Source of the DNA: Clostridia bacterium
Lineage (GTDB): Bacteria > Bacillota_A > Clostridia > Christensenellales > Aristaeellaceae
NCBI GenBank assembly: GCA_017481065.1
Contig: JAFUPT010000055.1
Span: 1 to 6,660 of the forward strand
Reading direction: 5' to 3'
DNA length: 6,660 bases
The position numbers and the translations under genes are program-made. Each line of letters begins with the position of its first letter. The first letter of the stretch is position 1. Below, piece after piece: positions 4,037 through 6,660 of the stretch. The notes beneath the pieces are model-generated. The model worked only from the letters and a program-made list of their open reading frames with translations. It did no database searches and was not told where the DNA came from.

Positions 4037-4873
4037 ATGTTTACAAGCAAACTCTCCCGCCTGCTGAATAAGATTCTGCGGACCCAGCCCAAATATATCA
4101 CCACTACCGTGTCTGCCAGCGGCTCCGCGCCGGAAAAGCAGCTGCCGCCGGTGCACATGCCCAGGCATGTGGCCATCATTATGGATGGCAACGGCCGCTG
4201 GGCCACGAACCGGGGCCTGCCCCGCACTGCCGGGCACAGCGCCGGCGTGGAGGCGCTGCGGGACATCATCCGCGCCAGCGACGATTGGGGCATTGAGGCG
4301 CTGAGCCTATACGCCTTCTCCACGGAAAACTGGGCGCGCTCCAAGGAGGAAGTGGGCGCGCTGATGGCGCTGCTGCTGAAATACTTCGAATCGGAGATCG
4401 ACGAGCTGGACCAGAAGAAGGTTTGCATACGCATCCTCGGCGATGTGGAGGGCCTTCCTGAGCCCCAGAGGGACGCGGTGAAGCGCGCCATGGAGCGCAC
4501 GAAGGAAAATACCGGGCTGAAACTGAACATCGCGCTGAATTACGGCGGCCGTGCCGAGCTGGTGCGCGCCGCGCAGGCGCTCGCCCGGAAGGCCGCCGCC
4601 GGGGATATCCAGCCGGAGGAGATCGACGAAGGCGCGCTCGAGGCGGAGCTGTACACTGCGGGGCTACCGGATGTGGACCTGCTGATCCGCACCAGCGGCG
4701 AGGTGCGCACATCCAATTTCCTGCCCTGGCAGACCACCTATGCGGAGATGATCTTCGATCCGGTGCTCTGGCCGGAGTATGACCGGGCGCATTATTTGAA
4801 GAACCTGCGGGCATTTTCCGCCCGCGACCGACGCTTCGGCGGCGTAAAGACCCCTACGGAGGAAGACAAGTGA
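4037..4873 (+). CDS. uppS: Undecaprenyl diphosphate synthase (cis-prenyltransferase)
   Basis: The product adds isopentenyl diphosphate units in cis configuration to farnesyl diphosphate, making the C55 carrier lipid precursor for peptidoglycan and other wall polymers. Family motifs are HVAIIMDGNGRWA (44-56, with the catalytic Asp at 50), GHSAG (66-70), LYAFSTENW (91-99), NYGGR (168-172) and the signature DLLIRTSGE followed by R-x-SNF and WQ (214-232), then YAEMIF. The usual E-(Q/H)-R-(L/I)-SNF reads EVRTSNF here, two non-canonical but non-catalytic positions. The ATG at 4037 follows AAGGAGG at 5-nt spacing. This gives 278 residues with about 40 residues before the first core motif, longer than the typical ~250; the internal ATG at residue 41 has no ribosome-binding site. 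Its last codons overlap cdsA, and dxr, whose pathway supplies its substrate, follows. Confidence 0.97.
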   Translation: MFTSKLSRLLNKILRTQPKYITTTVSASGSAPEKQLPPVHMPRHVAIIMDGNGRWATNRGLPRTAGHSAGVEALRDIIRASDDWGIEALSLYAFSTENWARSKEEVGALMALLLKYFESEIDELDQKKVCIRILGDVEGLPEPQRDAVKRAMERTKENTGLKLNIALNYGGRAELVRAAQALARKAAAGDIQPEEIDEGALEAELYTAGLPDVDLLIRTSGEVRTSNFLPWQTTYAEMIFDPVLWPEYDRAHYLKNLRAFSARDRRFGGVKTPTEEDK

Positions 4874-5724
4874 CCAAAAGAGTAATCACCGGCGCGCTGT
4901 TCGCCGTATTGATGCTGGCGGGCGTGCTGATGCAGGGCTGGGTGATGCTGGCGCTGCTGGCGGTGGCGATGATCATTGCCACCCATGAAATGTATGCCGC
5001 CTTCGAAAATGCCGGAACGAAGCCGGTGAAATGGCCGGGCTACCTGTTCTGCCTGCTGGCCACGGCCGCACAGGCGCTTGAGATATTTGTTTCCGGGGAT
5101 ATACAGCTGCAGCTGGCGGCGCTGCTGGTGAGCGCGATGCTCGGCATGGCGAAGCTGGTGCTGGAGGGAAGGATTGCCGTGGAGAGAATGGTTGCCACGG
5201 TGTTCCCCATGCTCTATCCCGGCATATTCTTCCTTGGTCTGATGGCGCTGAACGCTCTGGAGAACCGGGCCGCTGCCACTGCGGCGCTGGTGATCGCGCT
5301 GTTCGCGGCTTCCATCAACGATGTATTCGCGCTGCTGAGCGGCATGTTCTTCGGAAAGCACAAGCTCTCCCCCGAGCTGAGCCCGAAAAAGACCATCGAG
5401 GGCTCCATCGGCGGCATGATCTTCTGCATTGCGTTCTGCATGGCGGTGCCGGCGCTTTTGAAACTGATATTCAGCGCGGACGCGGCCTTCATTGCCCAGA
5501 TGGCGGAACTGCCCCCGCTGTGGAGCTTCGGCCTGCTGGGGCTGGTGGCGGGCGCATTTTCCCAGATCGGCGATCTGACCGCTTCCATGATCAAGCGCCA
5601 CTGCGGCGTGAAGGACTACGGAAAGCTGCTTCCCGGCCACGGCGGCATCATGGACAGGATGGACGGCGTGCTCTTCTGCGGCGCGGCTTGCTATGTATTT
5701 TTCAAAATTGCAGGACTTGGATAA
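4870..5724 (+). CDS. cdsA: Phosphatidate cytidylyltransferase (CDP-diglyceride synthase)
   Basis: This integral membrane enzyme makes CDP-diacylglycerol from phosphatidic acid and CTP, the branch point to all anionic and zwitterionic phospholipids. The 284-residue product has several hydrophobic helices (about 8-38, 55-75, 80-98, 108-129, 134-160, 181-202, 217-232, 264-281). Hallmarks are FGKHKLSPELSPKKTIEGSIGG (161-182) and the C-terminal signature SQIGDL (231-236), S-M-IKR (239-243), KDYGKLLPGHGGIMDRMD (248-265), with the metal-binding acidic residues. The start is GTG at 4870, inside GTGA, so it overlaps the uppS stop by 4 nt. GGAGG at 4858-4862 is 7 nt upstream and decides this start. The arrangement predicts translational coupling with uppS. 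dxr begins directly after its TAA. Confidence 0.96.
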   Translation: MTKRVITGALFAVLMLAGVLMQGWVMLALLAVAMIIATHEMYAAFENAGTKPVKWPGYLFCLLATAAQALEIFVSGDIQLQLAALLVSAMLGMAKLVLEGRIAVERMVATVFPMLYPGIFFLGLMALNALENRAAATAALVIALFAASINDVFALLSGMFFGKHKLSPELSPKKTIEGSIGGMIFCIAFCMAVPALLKLIFSADAAFIAQMAELPPLWSFGLLGLVAGAFSQIGDLTASMIKRHCGVKDYGKLLPGHGGIMDRMDGVLFCGAACYVFFKIAGLG

Positions 5725-6660
5725 ATGAAACAGAAAACAATTGCAATACTGGGCGCGACGGGATCGATCGGAACGCAGGCGCTGGATTTGGTGCGCCGCT
5801 ATCCGGATCGATTCTCTGCCGTGTGCCTCACCGCGCACAGCTCGGGAGAAAAGCTGTTTGAGCTGGTGCGCGAATTCCGCCCGCAGGTTGTGGGCATGGT
5901 ATGTGAACCTGAAAACATTCCGGAGGACCTGGGCTTCTGCCAGTGGTTCTTCGGCGCGGACTGCTCCGTAAAGGCACTGGAGGCCGCAAAGCCCGACGCC
6001 GCCCTCTGCGCCATCACCGGCATCGCCGGGCTGGATGCGGTTTGGACGGCGCTCGATGTGTGCGCGCAGGTGCTGCTGGCCAACAAGGAGGCCCTTGTGA
6101 CCGGCGGCGATCTGGTGATGGAGAAGGCGCGGCGGCTGAACAAGCCCATGCTGCCCGTGGACAGCGAGCATTCCGCCATCTTCCAATGCCTGCAGGCAGC
6201 GCAGGGAAACCCGGCAAAGAGCCTGCTGCTCACCGCTTCCGGCGGCGCGCTTCGGGATTGGCCGAAGGAGAGGATTGATTCTGCCACGGTTTCCCAGGTG
6301 CTCTGCCATCCCACATGGAATATGGGCAGGAAGATCACCGTGGACTGCGCTTCCATGGTGAACAAGGGACTGGAAATTATCGAGGCACACCATCTGTTTT
6401 CTATGCCTGCGGAGAAGATTCGCGTGGTGGTGCATCCCCAGAGCATCATACATTCCATGGTGGAGTTTGAGGACGGCGCGGTGCTGGCCCAGCTGGGCTG
6501 CCCGGATATGCGCGGCCCCATCGGATACGCCATGAGCTACCCGGAGCGCCTGCCCTACGAGGCAAAGCGGCTGGATTTTGCCCAGATCGCGGCGCTGAAT
6601 TTCTATGAGCCGGACCTTGCCCGCTTCCCCGCGCTGGGCTACGCCATCGAGGCGTTGAAG
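5725..6660 (+). CDS. dxr: 1-deoxy-D-xylulose 5-phosphate reductoisomerase (partial, 3' end missing)
   Basis: The enzyme converts DXP to MEP with NADPH, the first committed step of the non-mevalonate isoprenoid pathway and the target of fosmidomycin. The first 312 residues are in the window (the family is usually about 380-400); the frame is open to the last base. Visible are the NADPH-binding GATGSIG (10-16), ITGIAGL (97-103), LLANKEALV (117-125), the metal and substrate site PVDSEHSAIFQ (144-154, Asp146 and Glu148) and TASGGALRDW (170-179). They are followed by HPTWNMGRKITVD (195-207), MVNKGLE (211-217, with the third metal ligand Glu217) and HPQSIIHSMV (237-246). The ATG at 5725 directly follows the cdsA TAA (5722-5724). 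Only a weak AGGA (5712-5715) lies upstream, so translation probably depends on coupling to cdsA. All catalytic residues seen are intact. Confidence 0.97.
   Translation, partial: MKQKTIAILGATGSIGTQALDLVRRYPDRFSAVCLTAHSSGEKLFELVREFRPQVVGMVCEPENIPEDLGFCQWFFGADCSVKALEAAKPDAALCAITGIAGLDAVWTALDVCAQVLLANKEALVTGGDLVMEKARRLNKPMLPVDSEHSAIFQCLQAAQGNPAKSLLLTASGGALRDWPKERIDSATVSQVLCHPTWNMGRKITVDCASMVNKGLEIIEAHHLFSMPAEKIRVVVHPQSIIHSMVEFEDGAVLAQLGCPDMRGPIGYAMSYPERLPYEAKRLDFAQIAALNFYEPDLARFPALGYAIEALK

Noticed and set aside
5571..5610. An inactivating change in the CdsA signature, with GDL-T-A-S instead of GDL-x-E-S
   Set aside because: As far as I recall, alanine at this position is common in clostridial CdsA proteins, and the other signature residues (KR, KD, PGHGG, DRxD) are intact.
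4792..6453. A 553-codon open frame on the - strand across cdsA and dxr
   Set aside because: The sense strand encodes two enzymes with complete signature motifs. The antisense product is His/Gln/Arg-rich with no recognisable domain, so it reflects codon composition.

Overview
The window holds most of the conserved bacterial cluster tsf - pyrH - frr - uppS - cdsA - dxr, all on the + strand. It links the end of translation (EF-Ts, ribosome recycling factor) and UMP synthesis to cell-envelope precursors (undecaprenyl diphosphate, CDP-diacylglycerol, MEP-pathway isoprenoids). Gene order, strong GGAGG ribosome-binding sites, a TipA-type MerR regulator and sigma-A-like promoters fit a Firmicute, most likely a moderately GC-rich, gut-type clostridium. 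No taxon was tested, so this is inference from style and synteny.

Layout. Positions 1-170 are the last 55 codons of tsf. Positions 171-527 have no gene: a block of nested hairpins (184-333), a clear intrinsic terminator (378-407) and a second set of short perfect hairpins (420-500) directly before the pyrH ribosome-binding site. pyrH occupies 528-1253. Positions 1254-1522 are again non-coding: two diverged copies of an ~85-bp repeat, each ending in a terminator-like stem, around another long hairpin.

Between pyrH and frr, which are neighbours in many bacteria, lies a regulatory island (about 1.5-3.24 kb). It carries a TipA-type MerR regulator (1523-2230, - strand) with its own 19-bp-spacer promoter, an XRE-family repressor-like gene (2389-2739, - strand), and a divergent 124-residue protein that I cannot assign (2865-3239, + strand). 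The XRE gene and the unknown gene are read from two well-formed promoters whose -35 hexamers overlap almost completely, so they look like a co-regulated switch. This pair is the most interesting part of the window.

frr (3356-3913) restarts the core cluster from its own promoter (3275-3303). uppS (4037-4873) follows after a 123-nt gap with a stable hairpin. cdsA (4870-5724, GTG start) overlaps uppS by 4 nt, and dxr (5725 to the window end, incomplete) starts directly after the cdsA stop codon. uppS-cdsA-dxr therefore look translationally coupled. Their products supply the lipid carrier for wall synthesis, the activated phospholipid precursor, and the first committed step of isoprenoid supply that feeds UppS.
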